Origin: Tubulanus polymorphus
Taxonomy: Eukaryota; Nemertea; Palaeonemertea; Tubulaniformes; Tubulanidae
Assembly (NCBI RefSeq): GCF_964204645.1
Contig: NW_027437453.1
Span: forward strand, 1 to 64,000
Reading direction: 5' to 3'
Length of the DNA: 64,000 bases
The notes under the pieces are model-generated. The model did not search any database and was not told the origin of the DNA. It saw only the letters and a list, made by a program, of their open reading frames with translations. The position numbers and the translations under genes were made by a program. Positions 10,386 to 24,087 of this stretch are shown here, piece after piece (positions within the stretch are counted from its first letter, which is position 1; every line of letters begins with the position of its first letter).

Positions 10386-13300
10386 TTAACGCATCACCAA
10401 TGCATGTTTGATTACAACCACATTTTTTGAGGACATTTTGTAAGATGGCAGTGGATAAAAATCACATAATTCTGACAGTTTTAAACACAGTTTTTCCTGT
10501 TTCAATTGGAGCTCGAATACACCATATGCTTCAGAGTATATAGCATTCTCCAGGTCCACGACGCAGAATGGTTCCTCATCGGAAACAAGCAGTAGAATAA
10601 TTCTTCCAAACACTGTCTCACTTTCACTACTTGAGATAGCTACATGCATGTCACTGTCCAATTTATATATAACACTTTTGAAATTAATTTCTTTAGTCAC
10701 TAAACACTGTTTGGAATAAGGTATGACATCTCGTACAGACTTAGAAATCTCAGCACTATAAATACTGTCAACAAATTTGAAACCTTCAACATAAGTCAAG
10801 TTTGGAGAAAAGAGACTACCAATAGAATAGTATGCCTGAAGATACTGATGTTTTTCAGAAAGTGAAAATAAGACGTTTTTAAAGTTTTGAGTTCGTCTGA
10901 CAATTTGCTTGAAGTATGTATGTTTGCTTTCCATGCGTAAAGTCCAGAGTCTAATTAAAGGGCCAAAATACAATGTCATCAATGGATAGTGTAGGATAAA
11001 ATGGTGCTTAGGACGTAAATTAGAATTTGGGAATACATCAATCCTCAATTGAATATACTGTTCAATCAAAGTTTCCATCATCGCTAACATTTCCATGGTG
11101 ACACATGGAGAACATATATACTCAACTACCTGCTTTAACATAATAAACAATCGCCATACTTCATCTGATGTATTCAGAATTTCATCTTCTAAAACCACCG
11201 GAATCAAACGAAGTAGGTTCCAATTCTGAACGGCACTCCCACTTACTTTAACTGATTTCTTCTTTTTTTTGTCAACACTCAAACATGGCCTATCTAGGAC
11301 ATCAGACCCTGCTAATTTGAATTTTCTAAATCTATCAACAACATTAGATGCTGTGAACCACTTTTTCTTAATAAAATCATTTAATATAAGGCCAAGATCA
11401 ATTTTCAGTATACCCTCAAAAACGTCATGTGCTAGGCAGGGGGGTAAACCTGGCTGCTGAACATGAAAATACTTCATCTGATTCAAGACAGAATTTTCCT
11501 TGACCCCATTATGTATAGAATTTTCAGTATTTACTTTTTCTACGGAGTCCTTATAACATTTTACATCACGGATGATTTTAGGCCATATGTCCTTGTTTTT
11601 TTGTTCTATGTTTGAATGAAGACAGTATCTGCACCAAAATGCAGAGGTTGAAAAATTTTCTGTGAAACCCCCAATACCGTTGGATCCTAAATTGTCCCCT
11701 AAAACACAAAGTACCGATCCTTTAATAGTTTTTCCTAAAGATTGAATTTCAATACCATTACTTTCAATAGATTTTATGTCTTGAACCAATCTTTCAAAGA
11801 CTTTTTTAATGCCAAGTTGCTTTACAGTACTACTTTTACACAAGAAGCACAATTGTATACTATCAATTTTAGACCGGTGCCATGGAAAGATATTACCCAA
11901 AGTGAAATAGCAGGCCAATACTTTGTGCCTGGTTTTGGCACTTCCTAGGGGATTAACAATTTCCATTTCATCCTGATATAATATAATTTCCAAGCATTTT
12001 TCATGAGAAGCATTGAAAAATTGATTTTGTCTAAAAGCCAACCCGTCATGGATATCAACCGTTTTATCAAGATTAGATGGGCATGGACAATTAAATTGGT
12101 TGACAACTGCTGAGTCACTGAAAAAGCCTTCAATGCTTCTAGCAATGGGTACATAATACATAAATTGGTCATTACCACCAAGAACTATTTTCTCTGGTGG
12201 AATTACATTAAAATTCTTTCCATAAAACTTTTTTCTACAATGCTCCGAACGAAATGGACCGTTCTTCATGTCTAGAATTTGAGAGAATTCATTTTGTTGA
12301 GCCAGTTCATCAATAACTTTCTGTGCGACATCATCTGTTATTTCAAGACTTTTCAACTTATGCCACAATACTCCACTTACATACTTTTGTTCAAGGTGGA
12401 AAACATTGGCAAATTCTTCAACTATTATTTGTACAGTAGAAGTTGGTACTAAAAGCTTAGACTGTAATTTCAGATACAAAAGAGCTAAGCTCATTTCAAG
12501 TTGCCTGACATCAGTAGAACTATTGGTTAGAGTTTCATCCAGGTGTAAATCTGAAATGTCTCCTGCTGCTTCTGCAGTTTCAATGGAATCACTGACTGAA
12601 TCGGTCTGAGAATCATTTTTCTCCAGAACTAACGGTACTGCAATTTCAGCCTTTATATTATCGCGAAACCAATCCTCCCTATGCTGCCGTGAAAGATGGC
12701 TTGAAAATGAAGACTTTACATCATATTTATAGCTACAATCCTTAAACGGACACGATATTTCATGACCCACTCCAATATGTACCTTTAGGTGCGCGATTAG
12801 ACTACTCAAAGACATAAATACTTTATCGCATAGAGACACTGAACATTTGAACTCAGCAAGACATGATGGTCTTCTGAGGCCTCCATCTTTTTTTTTAGCA
12901 TCATGATTCCTATTTATATGCTTACGTAGTGCATCATAGGAAGGTGATAAGACATTACAATGTGGGCAAGGTATGTTTGGAAAATTTGGTAGATTTTTAT
13001 GCTCTCTGTAATGACGACAATACGATTTCACTGATGTTGACTGTGCCTGACATACAAGGCATTTATATAGTTCCTACAAATAAACCCAGACCTTAGATTT
13101 AATCACAGCATGACTCAAGAATTTACCAATGCTCTTAGTCCTATCCTATATTTTTACTTGAATGCGAAACTATATCAAAATGGTGTGGGATCTTCCTAAT
13201 AATATTACATTAGAACACATGAATCTGGCATGGTCTTTAATAGGCTCTAGGCACGGGCTTGGTTCACTTTATTATAAAGAACTCATCCTCATTGATTAGG

Positions 13301-14390
13301 CCTAGCCTATATTGACCACACACTGACTGACACACATCATCCAGACCTGCCAACCCCAGAAAAATGTCGTCAGTTTTGAGTTTGTCAGTATTTTTTAATA
13401 GTAACTCGACACGAAAAATAACTTCCAGTTCCGGTCGAAAATAGAATTTCTAACCAAATAAATGACTAGGCCTATAGGCCTAAAACATTGTAAGAATTAA
13501 TGCTATCACAATTATTAATATTAATATATTATTATAGGCCTACTAAATTAGAAATAAATTACATTTCTTTTACAGTATCTAATCAGTATTAAATCTGATC
13601 AGTATCTAATAATTCAAGCAATTTCTTCAATATCATGATTATTTTTCTGTTATTTTCCAGAATCGCAAGGCCGGTGATGTAATATATCAAAACGAAATCA
13701 AAAACGTGCTCCAACACGTGTTACCAATTAAAACTACATGTATCAATTCAAGATTCTGAATAAACTCTTCAATAAATAGCGTCTTTTTAAGTCTAAATCT
13801 AATCGCCTTATTAATTCATAGGGCTAGGCCCTTATTACAATTTATGAATCATAAAGATATTATCAATCGTAGTTTCAAGATTCTGTTACTTTTGAATTAA
13901 ATTGAAATAAGCGCGCGTTAGAGCAGCTCCTTGTGTTACAATACAGCATGCAGATTCTCTATCGATCACTAGTTGCCTATTGCTACTGTCTAGTCAATTA
14001 TTTTATCACCACTCAGAATTCTATTCAAGACCGTACTAAATAGAGAGAGTCCATAGGCCTACACAAAAGCCCACAGCCATATGAAAATACGGTGAAAAAG
14101 TACGGTTGGCAGGTCCATGACACAGTTTACACTAGTTACACTACTACAGTTGTCCGAGGTGACATGACATTTATTTTAGTGCTTTAGTCTAACGAGACAT
14201 TTATTTTAGGCCCTTTTCCGGAAATATTCATATAATCAAACGGGAATTTGATACCGGAAACCTCCCTCCGGACACACGAGACCTGGAGAAAAGTTATCGC
14301 TACTTTTGATTGATGATGCTTGCAGTGAGAGGTTATAGAAATTAAAAAATTGCTTACCTGTAAAGTCGAACCGGTTTGCAGTTCCGCCAT
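10386..14390 (-). CDS. 906-aa C2H2 zinc-finger protein of a transposase-like family, two exons
   Basis: Exon 1 (14390-14358) starts at an ATG in a strong context (CAAGATGG) and encodes MAELQTGSTLQ. It ends CAG|GTAAGC. The intron runs 14357-14074 and on to 13074, with acceptor TTTGTAG. Exon 2 (13073-10386) continues in phase 0 with ELYKCLVCQAQ and is open for 895 codons. The N-terminus has about four C2H2 fingers (CLVC, CPHC, CDKVF, CPFKDC, with matching histidine pairs) over the first 130 residues. The following 700 residues resemble a repeated animal family with landmarks EIVNPLGSAKTRHKVLACYF, GDNLGSNGIGGF, GLPPCLAHDVFEG and RMESKHTYFKQIV. The frame has no disabling change, so this could be an active host gene or a recent mobile copy. 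The function is unknown; a transposase-derived origin is inference. Confidence 0.8.
13342..14117. mobile_element. Short TIR element inside the zinc-finger gene intron
   Basis: CAGACCTGCCAACC (13342-13355) faces GGTTGGCAGGTCCA (14104-14117), with a two-base mismatch at the extreme end. The ends resemble hAT-type termini, and no transposase is encoded between them. I could not find a clean 8-bp target duplication, so the boundaries are tentative. Confidence 0.5.
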
Positions 14391-14876
14391 CTTGCATCGA
14401 ACACGCCTGTTGACGACAGTAAAATGCGGAAAAAAACGAAAAAATACGACCGGCTGCCTACGAAAAACGGCATTCTCCGTTTTGTGATGTTAAGATCAGT
14501 AATGACACGTCCGCACATCGTTATATATTTCACACTGACGGTATTTTAACGGTGCACGCCTCAGCCAAACGTCTACCTGTCGCAAAAAAATTGATTTTGC
14601 CGTCCCAGAAAAAATGTTGCCGTACCGAAACGTCGACCACCCATCTAATATCGCTGTGCACCGCACTGCTACGCTTGGTCAACCGTGAAAATGAGTTTTA
14701 TCGTCGTTTTCATGTCTTCCGTAAAAAAACGGCTACCTGTTTTACTGTTGTTTAACAGAAATTACTGGAAAAATAACGTAAAATTGCGAAATTTGGCTAA
14801 TTTTAACGTTTTATTGCGATTTTAATGGAAAAAGGGGTTTTAATAAACGATAAGCACCGTATCTTTTTTTACAGTG
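14391..14876. other. Upstream region of zinc-finger gene, no gene recognised
   Basis: Low-complexity, A-run-rich sequence with no convincing exon. It must contain the promoter of the minus-strand gene starting at 14390, but no specific element could be assigned. Confidence 0.35.
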
Positions 14877-14914
14877 TACGAGCAATTATCTAAACGTTCA
14901 GATAATTGCTCGTA
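14877..14914. repeat. Perfect hairpin, 15-bp stem
   Basis: TACGAGCAATTATCT (14877-14891) is followed by an 8-base spacer and its exact complement AGATAATTGCTCGTA (14900-14914). There is no gene context. It could be the tip of a degenerate foldback element. Confidence 0.7.
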
Positions 14915-15491
14915 GCTCTTGCTCAATCTTTCAGTGACTGACCCGTAGTAGTTGTGACCCTGATCTCCGTTCAATATTGCATTTTATCAAATTTATTATC
15001 CCAAATTATGCAACTATTCGTTGAATTAGTTCCTAAAAATGTCTACGATTGGAGGGTTCGATGTGCTACCCGAGTGAACATTCTCAAATTTGTATCCAAA
15101 CTTCTTAGTGTCAAGAGGTTGAGAGGATTTATTGTCAATGTGTCAGAGCCAAAGTCAGAGCAATTGTTTTGCTAATGTACAAATTGTAAACTGAATAGTT
15201 ATCCAAACCGTCTTAGATGTTCACACTGACGAGCACTCTCCCCGGGCTTGAGGCCATATATTCAAGAGTTGTCTAATAATGATAATCCATTCACTATACT
15301 ATATACACTGCCGTCCCTAGATATCCCAATTACACATTTTCTAATTCTTATTTGCTTTATAATCCTTGTTCCCCTAGTCTAATGTCCTAGCGTATCATCT
15401 AATATAATTCATTCGATCTGAATCTAAACTAAAAACCCTTATTTGATAACTGATGGGGGAGCCTACTTAGTTGCATGAGAAAAGATTATAT

Positions 15492-15587
15492 TGGACCCAG
15501 TTCCACAGTTGAGATGTAAGAGTTAACTCTCGAGTTAATAGTTCATAATATTTACTAACTGTACATTTAATTCTTAACTGGGTCCAG
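15492..15587. mobile_element. 96-bp miniature TIR element
   Basis: TGGACCCAGTT (15492-15502) and AACTGGGTCCA (15577-15587) are perfect 11-bp inverted repeats around an AT-rich core. Part of the left arm is shared with 7293-7310, which supports a dispersed family. Confidence 0.55.
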
Positions 15588-18500
15588 TGCTTTAGTTTAA
15601 CAAGTCAACTTTTAACCATATCTGTGAAATCGTCAAGGAAGCTAAGCAACACTTATAGTGGTGGTTTAAATGTTTCCCAGACCCTATTCAATACTGCCTG
15701 CGGACGGCTATGGCTCTTCCACTGCTGCCTTTTATCTTTCCACAAACAAACTTTTCACATAAAATGATTTAAATGATGCGTGAAATAAAGATTATTTTAT
15801 AACACATAGACTAATATCACTGGTGCCGTCTTTGCTGAGCATTTGTTCCTTTTTACGGCTGACTCATACAAATGAAGATCAATCGCATATCAATGATTTA
15901 TGTCAGTCTAGATATTTTCATTTATTCAAATGTATTACTGAAATGTGTAAACATCCTATCCCGGACGCAAAGTTTAACATCTCAAAGAAACCCAGCATAG
16001 ATGTACACGCAACATAGTATTAATCGGGTCAAATAAAACCTAGTACCAAAATAGTACCCGCTGCTTATCTCAAAACCTTCCACTAATCATTATGAATGTT
16101 CCACTGCGCCTGATTTGTAATACCAACCCCAAACTAACACAAAATTAGATACCCTTTTGTCTATAAGTATCTAGCATTTAATTGTTGGAAAGCGATAAAC
16201 TCTTTGTTTTGAAATTTAAATTATTTTTGAAATATCAGTTTAATTTCCGTGTTTTGCCTGAAAAATGCAAGTTCTTATTATTGCCTATATAAAATATCTC
16301 ATTTTGAATAACTGGGGCTGCATTAAATATCAACTACTATATGGCTGCGTTTATTCTTTTACAAATACTTTTATTTTCGGAGCCGGTGGCCTAAAGTATC
16401 CACGCTCCTGTAATAAGAGGAGAATTGTACATTTTTATGAGTAACAATTGAGGTTCATTATTGTAAAACAGACCTCCCGCGACATGCATTAGGTCACCAA
16501 AAAGTGTCGTATGTTGAACGGTCGGGCCTTTATGCTTATGTTCCTATTAAAATAGAAATTCCACTTAGCCCTTTGCCTAAGAGTCCATGAGTGAAGCTAA
16601 GAATGTGTGTAGCTACTCATTTTGTCGCCTTCCTTCGATAGAGGAAATATTCTTGTTTAAAACATATACGTAATAAGCGAAAAAGTTACTTACCTCAAAC
16701 TATAAGTATTAAATTCGTATCAATCCTTAATCCCGATCCGGAGAAACTAAATGATACGGCGGCTCGAATCCAATCTCCCTTCGTTCACGATCTCCATACA
16801 GCTCACTGCGCATTCAAAACAGCCCGCGCATTTACACTAGATATGTAAATGTACCGATATCACTCATCACCACCCGTAGGCGTATCGTATCACTGGCCTG
16901 GATTATACATCCATGCTCATACATTTTATGTAAAACAGGTGGAACTTGAAATCTCCAGATATAGCCCAATCGAAGTCACTTTATAGATGTGAGAATAAAA
17001 TCGAATATATGTCAATTTGAAGAGTCTTCAATTCCGACGTTTTAGAAGTAATAAAAACAACAGATGTTGAAACAACTACTGACTTCATCGGTCAATTTGA
17101 AAGAAAATTATTTCTTTCTAGCTGATGCATTGTTTTGTTTTATGCCAATAACATTTTCCAGATTTTGCCGCTTAAATTCCATTACGTATCAAAGTGACAA
17201 GAAATCCCATTTTCCTAGGCCTATGAGGTTACTAAAATATCGAAACTTGAACTGAGATACAATTTGAAACGTAAGCAAAAGTAGAATTACTGCATTGACG
17301 GTGTTGAGATTTTCTGAACGTGCGTTACTACAGCAAATCATATTTAGATCAACACACTAAGACATTTTTTTGAATACTACTGTTTTAGAATTAGTTTTTG
17401 TCGGGTCTGTTCCGACCTGTGTTTATCAAACCAATGTTGTCGTTGTGGAGATGTCTCGGTTGGTGATGAATAAGTTTAGACAAGATGGGATTCGATTTAA
17501 GTATTGGTTTACACAAGTCTTAGGAAAATGAATTCTAGCTGTGAAAAAAACGCTAACTGGATATTGTTCTTTTTATCTGAAATACATAATGGACATTATC
17601 ACATCTCTCTCAATCAACTTTATAAGACAATTCTTCCGTTTACATATGATCACTGAGGCATAAAGGAATAATTACTGTTACTGTTATATCGTTCATATTC
17701 AATCTATATTCATGAAAGTAATAATATGTGAAAATTTTCTAAGTCATATATACACACATTTTAAATTTGACGATATACTCAAAAGCAAAACACTGCTTAC
17801 TTTCGCTATTAGATATTATCTTTATAATTAGCGCTCCGTGAATCCTAGTGATGGAGGCAAAACGTTTCATTGTGGACTTAATATAACGATCGAAAAAATT
17901 GTATGCGATAAAACTGTACTAAAAGCGATCATATATTACGGACAGTGCCCTGAAACTTCACAGACAGATAGAGGGGGGTCTAATCTAAATATGCAATGCT
18001 TAAAATTGGACCATGGACCCCCGCGAGCAGAATCCGACCCTTAGTCCCGCGGCCATATCTGTAGTCGAGACCTTCCATGTGACTACTTTTTGGAGGTTGG
18101 CAAGACCTTTTGTAGCAAGCGTAACTTCTCAGATACTTAGAAGGGGCAAGTTATACAACTATAGAAATCTTACTCGCGGGTTCCTGTGGATGTGAGCCCT
18201 ATCCAAATTGGAATAGGTTTGTTATACTAAATACATCAGTCACTCTATAGTATTCACCAGTGAATTCAAATTTGATGGAACCTCGGAGTAATCAGACTGA
18301 TTCAGTCCGATTAATCTAAGATGGAACAATTCCTTTCCTCGATGATGTTATGATACATATAATTATTTGTACATCGTTTACGGTTTATCCACTTAAGTTT
18401 GACACATTTCGTACGCGCTCTGAATCTGTTTTCAAGAACTTTTTGATAAAGAATCAAACATATATTTTATCCAAACTGCAAACATCCCCTAGACATTCAT

Positions 18501-19258
18501 ATGGTGTAGTTAGAAGAATGATGAAATATCTTTGACTGTACGAGGTCAATCTGATCGTAGACGTATAAATTAGTTAATGTCCATGATCTGATTCAAAAGC
18601 CCGTCGTCAATTCATGGGCGATAGAAGGCCATTTTAAGCGGTGAGCGGTGCAGCTGAAACGTTATAGCTGATACATATTCCAACTTAGCAAATATGGGAC
18701 TCGATGATTAACGTATTTTGGTTTTTTATCTATTTCTAATACGGCTGTGCGTCAGACAAGATATTCAAGTGATTAATGCAATTGCTACAAACAGGAAATT
18801 TCTGTGTCATTTAAGCTCCCTATCATAAATATTTCATCAAAAGAACAAAGCAAAGTAATACGCATTTTAAGTTAAAATCCGTTCGAACAATTTCCACCAA
18901 ATTATACATAGAGTATCAGTAAATTGTAATTACGAGTACAGTGTTAATGTTCAAAATGTTATCAAAGGAATACGAAAACTGTTTTTTTTCTATCGAAACT
19001 GTGGTAAACGCTTCCTAATCGCTTTTCTGACTCGCCGACGAATCACCAAATTCGATCAAGGCATTTTAATTATTTAAGCAATTAGTAGACAAACAAATGC
19101 AAAATGAAATTTTCTATTGAGATTAGGACGATCCGACTATCAAAACTATAGATACGGCATAATGATAGATGTGTTGTATTGCTGCAATAGTGGTAGTTTA
19201 GCCCAAACTAAGGAATTTCTTGATTTAAAAGACTAAATTATCCTAGGGAAGATTCTCC
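15588..19258. other. No gene recognised
   Basis: Only short frames with no family signature or paired splice sites were seen. The sequence is moderately AT-rich and carries no obvious tandem repeat. Confidence 0.4.
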
Positions 19259-19515
19259 CGGCTGGACTTGATACATTGTTGTATCCCCTCGCGTCGCACA
19301 CTAATATTTATACATATGGATATAAAATATTAACATATTTTAAGCCGCGAACGATGAATTCACCAAGTGCTTTAAAACGCACTGAGAAAAAACTTCATTT
19401 TACCGGTAAAAATGTCCCGTCAATGAATTTCATTAATCAGTGTATTTAATTGAATTTCAACTAAAAACGGTGATTCGACGATCTGGTAATTCGGCGAAGT
19501 TCAAACTAAACAACC
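19259..19515. repeat. Diverged direct repeat, copy 1
   Basis: It shares, in the same order, 'gtggactt/ctggactt', 'cgtcgca', 'gaacgatgaattc', 'gcggtaaaaatg/ccggtaaaaatg', 'cattaatca.tgtat' and 'gaatttcaact' with 20972-21262. Divergence is high. It is a dispersed or duplicated non-coding repeat. Confidence 0.6.
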
Positions 19516-20672
19516 CTGCCTGGTACGTATGTGCCAGATGAACATTATTGGAGCCTCGGAAACCTGTGCACGCATACGAACTATTCCCATCATCCCAGCA
19601 ACCCAGGGAACTTTTGCGGAAACAGATTTAGATATCAGGTCAGCTAAACAACATAGTAACGGGCCATATGGTCTGACTAATCCCTGTGAAAACTACAGGC
19701 GAGACTAAAGTACACATAGACACGTGTTGCTTCATTTGACAGGTCTCAGCCATCTCAAACCTACGCGAACAATGTTGTTTATTACTGAGAAAGAAACCAA
19801 ATGACATTCAAAAACAAAAAAGGCATAACTAGAACTCCACTAAAAAGTTTTCGTCAACGAATCAATAAACTGTCGAACTCGCATTTCATAATAGAATGCT
19901 GCCCTTTTTTCTTGCCGGGATTTAGAATCATTTTCTGATCGGGATTGTTATAAAAGAATCTTAAATTTTTTCAAATTGAAATTCAGAGCTGCTGAAGATA
20001 CACCGTGACACCAGTTCCGTCCAGTTCGAGATTAAATATTACTTTTGAGAATTTGATTCAATAAATTGAAAGTTCCTGAAGGAACCAGATCCTGCACTCA
20101 CAAATTGATGTAATATCTGCCACACATTGAAAGTGAATTGAAGAAGAGTTGTAAGATTGACATGAATACACTCTGACTATTATTCATTATTCATTCGATC
20201 ATCGGTTTATCGGTATATGACATTAGCATATATCTACGATGCATGCGATTGATCTAGTCAGCTTTGAGCGGATTGAAAATCAAGTAACATATTTCAAATC
20301 CGCCATTAACTGTAGTTTATAAATGAGATTGGCCTCGGACACAGAACGCTATTCTAAAAAATGAGGACCAATCATCACTCCGAAAACGATAGACTAGATA
20401 TCATTTGAAAAACTAGTTTGAAGTCCTTGTTTATACTTAACACCAGATAATAAGAAACCATCCTTTTATGGGTTTAGGGCAGGAGTTAACGGTAAATGAG
20501 ATAAACTTAAACGGATATAATTCAAGGTCCAAATAGATCTAGATATAACAGTTGGTTATGAGGAAAAAAGCCAAATTTGCGGTTATGCAGTTTTGAACAA
20601 CTTACGTTCAAATGTTTGCGTCTATTCAAAATATCGATACGGGAAAAATCAGTATCTACCTTTAAATCATTC

Positions 20673-20851
<179 letters not shown>

Positions 20852-20971
20852 AAATGTACAGTAATGCTTATGTTAGTTTTGAAGCCGGTTAAAATAAATA
20901 AATACAAAATATAAATTTGCTATTTAGATAGAAAGATGATCCGTATTCTGAAACTAGATCCGCGCCAGGCC

Positions 20972-21262
20972 CCGTTGGACTTTATATTGGATACAGTTTT
21001 GTGCATTGACCGTCGCATGGTTTTTATACATTTTATACATTATACATTTATACATTGGGTATGAAATATTAGTCCTAACAGGTAACATGAATAACATTTC
21101 TAAACCGTGAACGATGAATTCCCCAACGTGCTTTTTAAACGCATTTAGTAACAAGTTTGTTTCACTATAGCGGTAAAAATGTTAACAAATTGCATTAATC
21201 AATGTATCCTACTGAATTTCAACTGAATTCGGCGATTTGGTGATTCGGAGATGTTCAAACAC
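20972..21262. repeat. Diverged direct repeat, copy 2
   Basis: Same order of shared words as 19259-19515, including GAACGATGAATTC and GAATTTCAACTGAATTCGG. The TA microsatellite lies between the two copies. Confidence 0.6.
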
Positions 21263-21888
21263 CCGGTTACGTTCGTCGAGTCCGCCTTCTGGAGATAACG
21301 ACTTTTCTATAGACCACATGCCATAGGTTTATAGTGTGCATCTATTTTTTATAAAAGACTGTCTTTGAACTCGACTAGTTTAAGTTCAAGCTAATTTATT
21401 CAATGGAAAAGAACTCAAAACCTTGAAGGCCGATGAAGTAAGCACATAAGGAGAGCGCATGGCTATGTTTTTGTAGCAAGTGTTGTGCAAGTGACCCGAA
21501 GGCAGTATTAGATTCTAAATTTCCACGTGTTTAATCTGATATAATATTGATTATAGTTACATAACAACGGCTACGACGCGTGTCTCCTTCATTTCATATT
21601 TTCGATTATATCAAGTTGGAGTGTTGCATAAGTGACGGAATGAAATGAAATCTGAATGAATTAATTTTGTCCTAAACTTTTGAAACAGTTTTGACTACTC
21701 CAGAGAATGTTTGAATGTCCATGCTCTGAAGATAGGTTTTGTGATTCCCCGTAGTTACTTAACTATTCAGTTATGAATATAGTTGCGCACAAAAAACAAC
21801 CGTAATATAACCAGAGAGATGCACTATACTAAAGATTAAAGAAATAAAATCAGCCTTGTCGATGATAAAGATTTATGACGGTGATCCT

Positions 21889-22300
21889 CAGGCCGGGCGG
21901 ATTGAGAAAGGTCCGAGGGGGTCCGTATCCCCCTCCATAAATTGGAAGGTCCCTACAAACGTCTACTCCAAGAAATCCTAAGTGACCATTTTTAAATTAA
22001 GGTGAATTAGAACACAAACAGAAGTGCAAAATGATGAATATACGATGGTATTGTGATTGTGGTCGTGGTGTTGTGTATGTTACGATTATTATCATGGATT
22101 TCATTGTTCAACTACGTGGAAATCTTTCCATCACATTCTTCTCAAATTTTCAAAACGTTTCTATAGTCGAGTAGCCCCTAACGGTCGGATGTCTATGTAA
22201 TGTCGTTGTGCGTGTTGCATCGTCATTACAGTAACATTTAATATGGTTCCTTTTTACTTTCCCGGACTCCACCCCTACAAAAGTCCTAGATCCACCCCTG
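21889..22300. mobile_element. Non-autonomous hAT-like element
   Basis: The left end CAGGCCGGGCGGATTGAG faces a right end whose complement begins CAGGGGTGGATCTAGGAC. Both follow the CAGG-x-G-x-GGAT-style ends seen in animal hAT elements. No transposase lies between. The flanking octamers GTGATCCT and ATCCCGAC match only partly, so the target duplication is unproven. Confidence 0.5.
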
Positions 22301-22357
22301 ATCCCGACATGTTTTATTTTCGATTGAGTCCAGAGTGGAACTTTTGCTGACGAGAGT

Positions 22358-22375
22358 GGGGGGGGGGGGGGGGGG
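22358..22375. repeat. 18-base G homopolymer
   Basis: Uninterrupted run of 18 G. Another 13-base G run lies at 62608-62620. Such runs are G-quadruplex candidates and frequent sites of length error. Confidence 0.95.
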
Positions 22376-22730
22376 CTCTTTCAAATCCAGCCAACCCTAG
22401 GCCTGCTGATAATATCGTCACATTGGTTAGGCAATAGACTTGGGCAGTGAGGATTGGAACTGGGGGTCAATGTTTCGGATATCTAAAAATTGTGGAGTTC
22501 ACCTAAGTATATAAATATCTTGCAGCTTTTATTACAATTGTTATATTCATATTTCTCAAGTGAGTTAAACCGTTTTAACAGTTTATCTGAAATTCAAAAC
22601 GTGCGCTGTTCATTTGAGAAACGTTCAGGATCCATCAGATACCACCAATATATAATTTGTGTTTCCTGTGACTAAAAGAAATCTAGTCCCAAAAGCGAAA
22701 GATGATTTAAATCTTTGTGACTGTCCATTT

Positions 22731-23187
22731 CAGGCCTGGATCCAGGGGCATTCAGTGACGACTTACTGCACAGTGAAAAAAAGGGCACCAACTTTGAAAA
22801 GGGCCAGTATTAAAGCCCAACGAGCGAGTTGAGTTTGAGTGCCATTTATTGGCATCATGCCACTAAATCTGTCTTCATTCAATTTGCTTGTGCCTTTTTA
22901 GATTTTTGGCGAAATTTACCCTTTTTCAATTAAATTTATAGAGCAACAATAATGTCTATTTTGTAATAGTGCCCTTTTGAGTAAAGGAAAATGCCTTAGA
23001 TTGCCTTTTTTGATTTGGGCAATTTCATTCACATTTTGCTTTAGGCCTAGAAAGGCAATTATTTTTTATGACGCACAAATTGTGTGCCCTTTTATTTAAC
23101 TTTTTCCTCGAAACATAAATTTTTCAAGGGCATTTGAAAACTGCGACTACCGCGTGCTGCATGTGCGATAGTCTGGATCCGCGCCTG
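22731..23187. mobile_element. Non-autonomous hAT-like element, 457 bp
   Basis: CAGGCCTGGATCCAGG at the left faces CTGGATCCGCGCCTG at the right (complement CAGGCGCGGATCCAG). The flanks show CATTT directly before the left end and CATTTGAG after the right end, a possible shifted target duplication. The interior has no coding frame; several 'gggcac/gtgccc' words repeat in both orientations. Confidence 0.65.
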
Positions 23188-23319
23188 CATTTGAGAACTA
23201 AAACTATGAGATGTACTTTAATTAGCTCTTCTATACGTGACTGGACATTGTGTAAAAGCTTTTGATTAAACTCAGAGGCCTATATGATATGCGTGATCTG
23301 AAAACAATTTATCGCTTTT

Positions 23320-23650
23320 AAGGGTGTATGCGACAAATAAGGAAAATACAGTTAATTTCCCTGTTTTCGGCTTAAATTTGAAGTAGATGAAAACCTGTTT
23401 TCTTTGAATTGAAGCCACGGGAACCACTTAACCTCATTTTCAAGCCGGCTTAGAATAGGCGATGTTGGGTTATTATGTCATTGATTTGCACAGAACGGAC
23501 ACCAGTATAATCAAATTCCCATCCTCGATGGCGAGCGTTTCCAAAAACCCAGCAACAGTGAGTTCCGGGAACTCATTTTGACATGGAATGTCGGAATCCC
23601 AGCCTTCGATAATTTCCCGTCTTCCTAATGGCCCAATAAGGTCAAATACC
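23320..23650 (-). repeat. Dispersed repeat family, inverted partial copy
   Basis: This is the reverse complement of the right part of the long repeats ending at 47280 and 59273. It starts AGGGTGTATGCGACAAATAA and passes through GGAACCACTTAACCTC and the GAGTTCCGGGAACTC near-palindrome. Identity is high over about 300 bp, then drops near 23640. Confidence 0.8.
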
Positions 23651-24081
23651 GTGATTTACGGAGTTAACGCGGCATTAAACATTTTAAACCTGCCAGGGAC
23701 TCGAATTTAAATCAAGTAGAAAATAAAGAAAAACTCCCAAAAAACTATTCTATCTTATACATTACTATTGTTAAGTCCACTACATATAAACAAGTTGAAA
23801 CCTCATTAATCAGTAGGTTGTACACTATACATCTTTTTAAATATATTATAACAATCGAAGTTTTAGGTTCCAAAACCTGGAACAAAGTTCCGTAATTATG
23901 AAAGTCACAATTATTATAGATAAGTTACTTTATCAAATTCTGATGCTTGATAGAGTGTAAAACATATTTGCAGAGTGTAAGCGCATTTATTTTCCAACCT
24001 CCAATAAAATCCACGAGAAATAGTATTATACACTACAATGACTTCACTGCATGCGCAACGAATCAATAGGCAATACAAACC

Positions 24082-24087
24082 GTTGTG
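24082..24087. repeat. Target-site duplication, left
   Basis: GTTGTG immediately before the element terminus is repeated exactly at 42229-42234 after the other terminus. Six base pairs is the size known for Polinton/Maverick integration. Confidence 0.92.
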
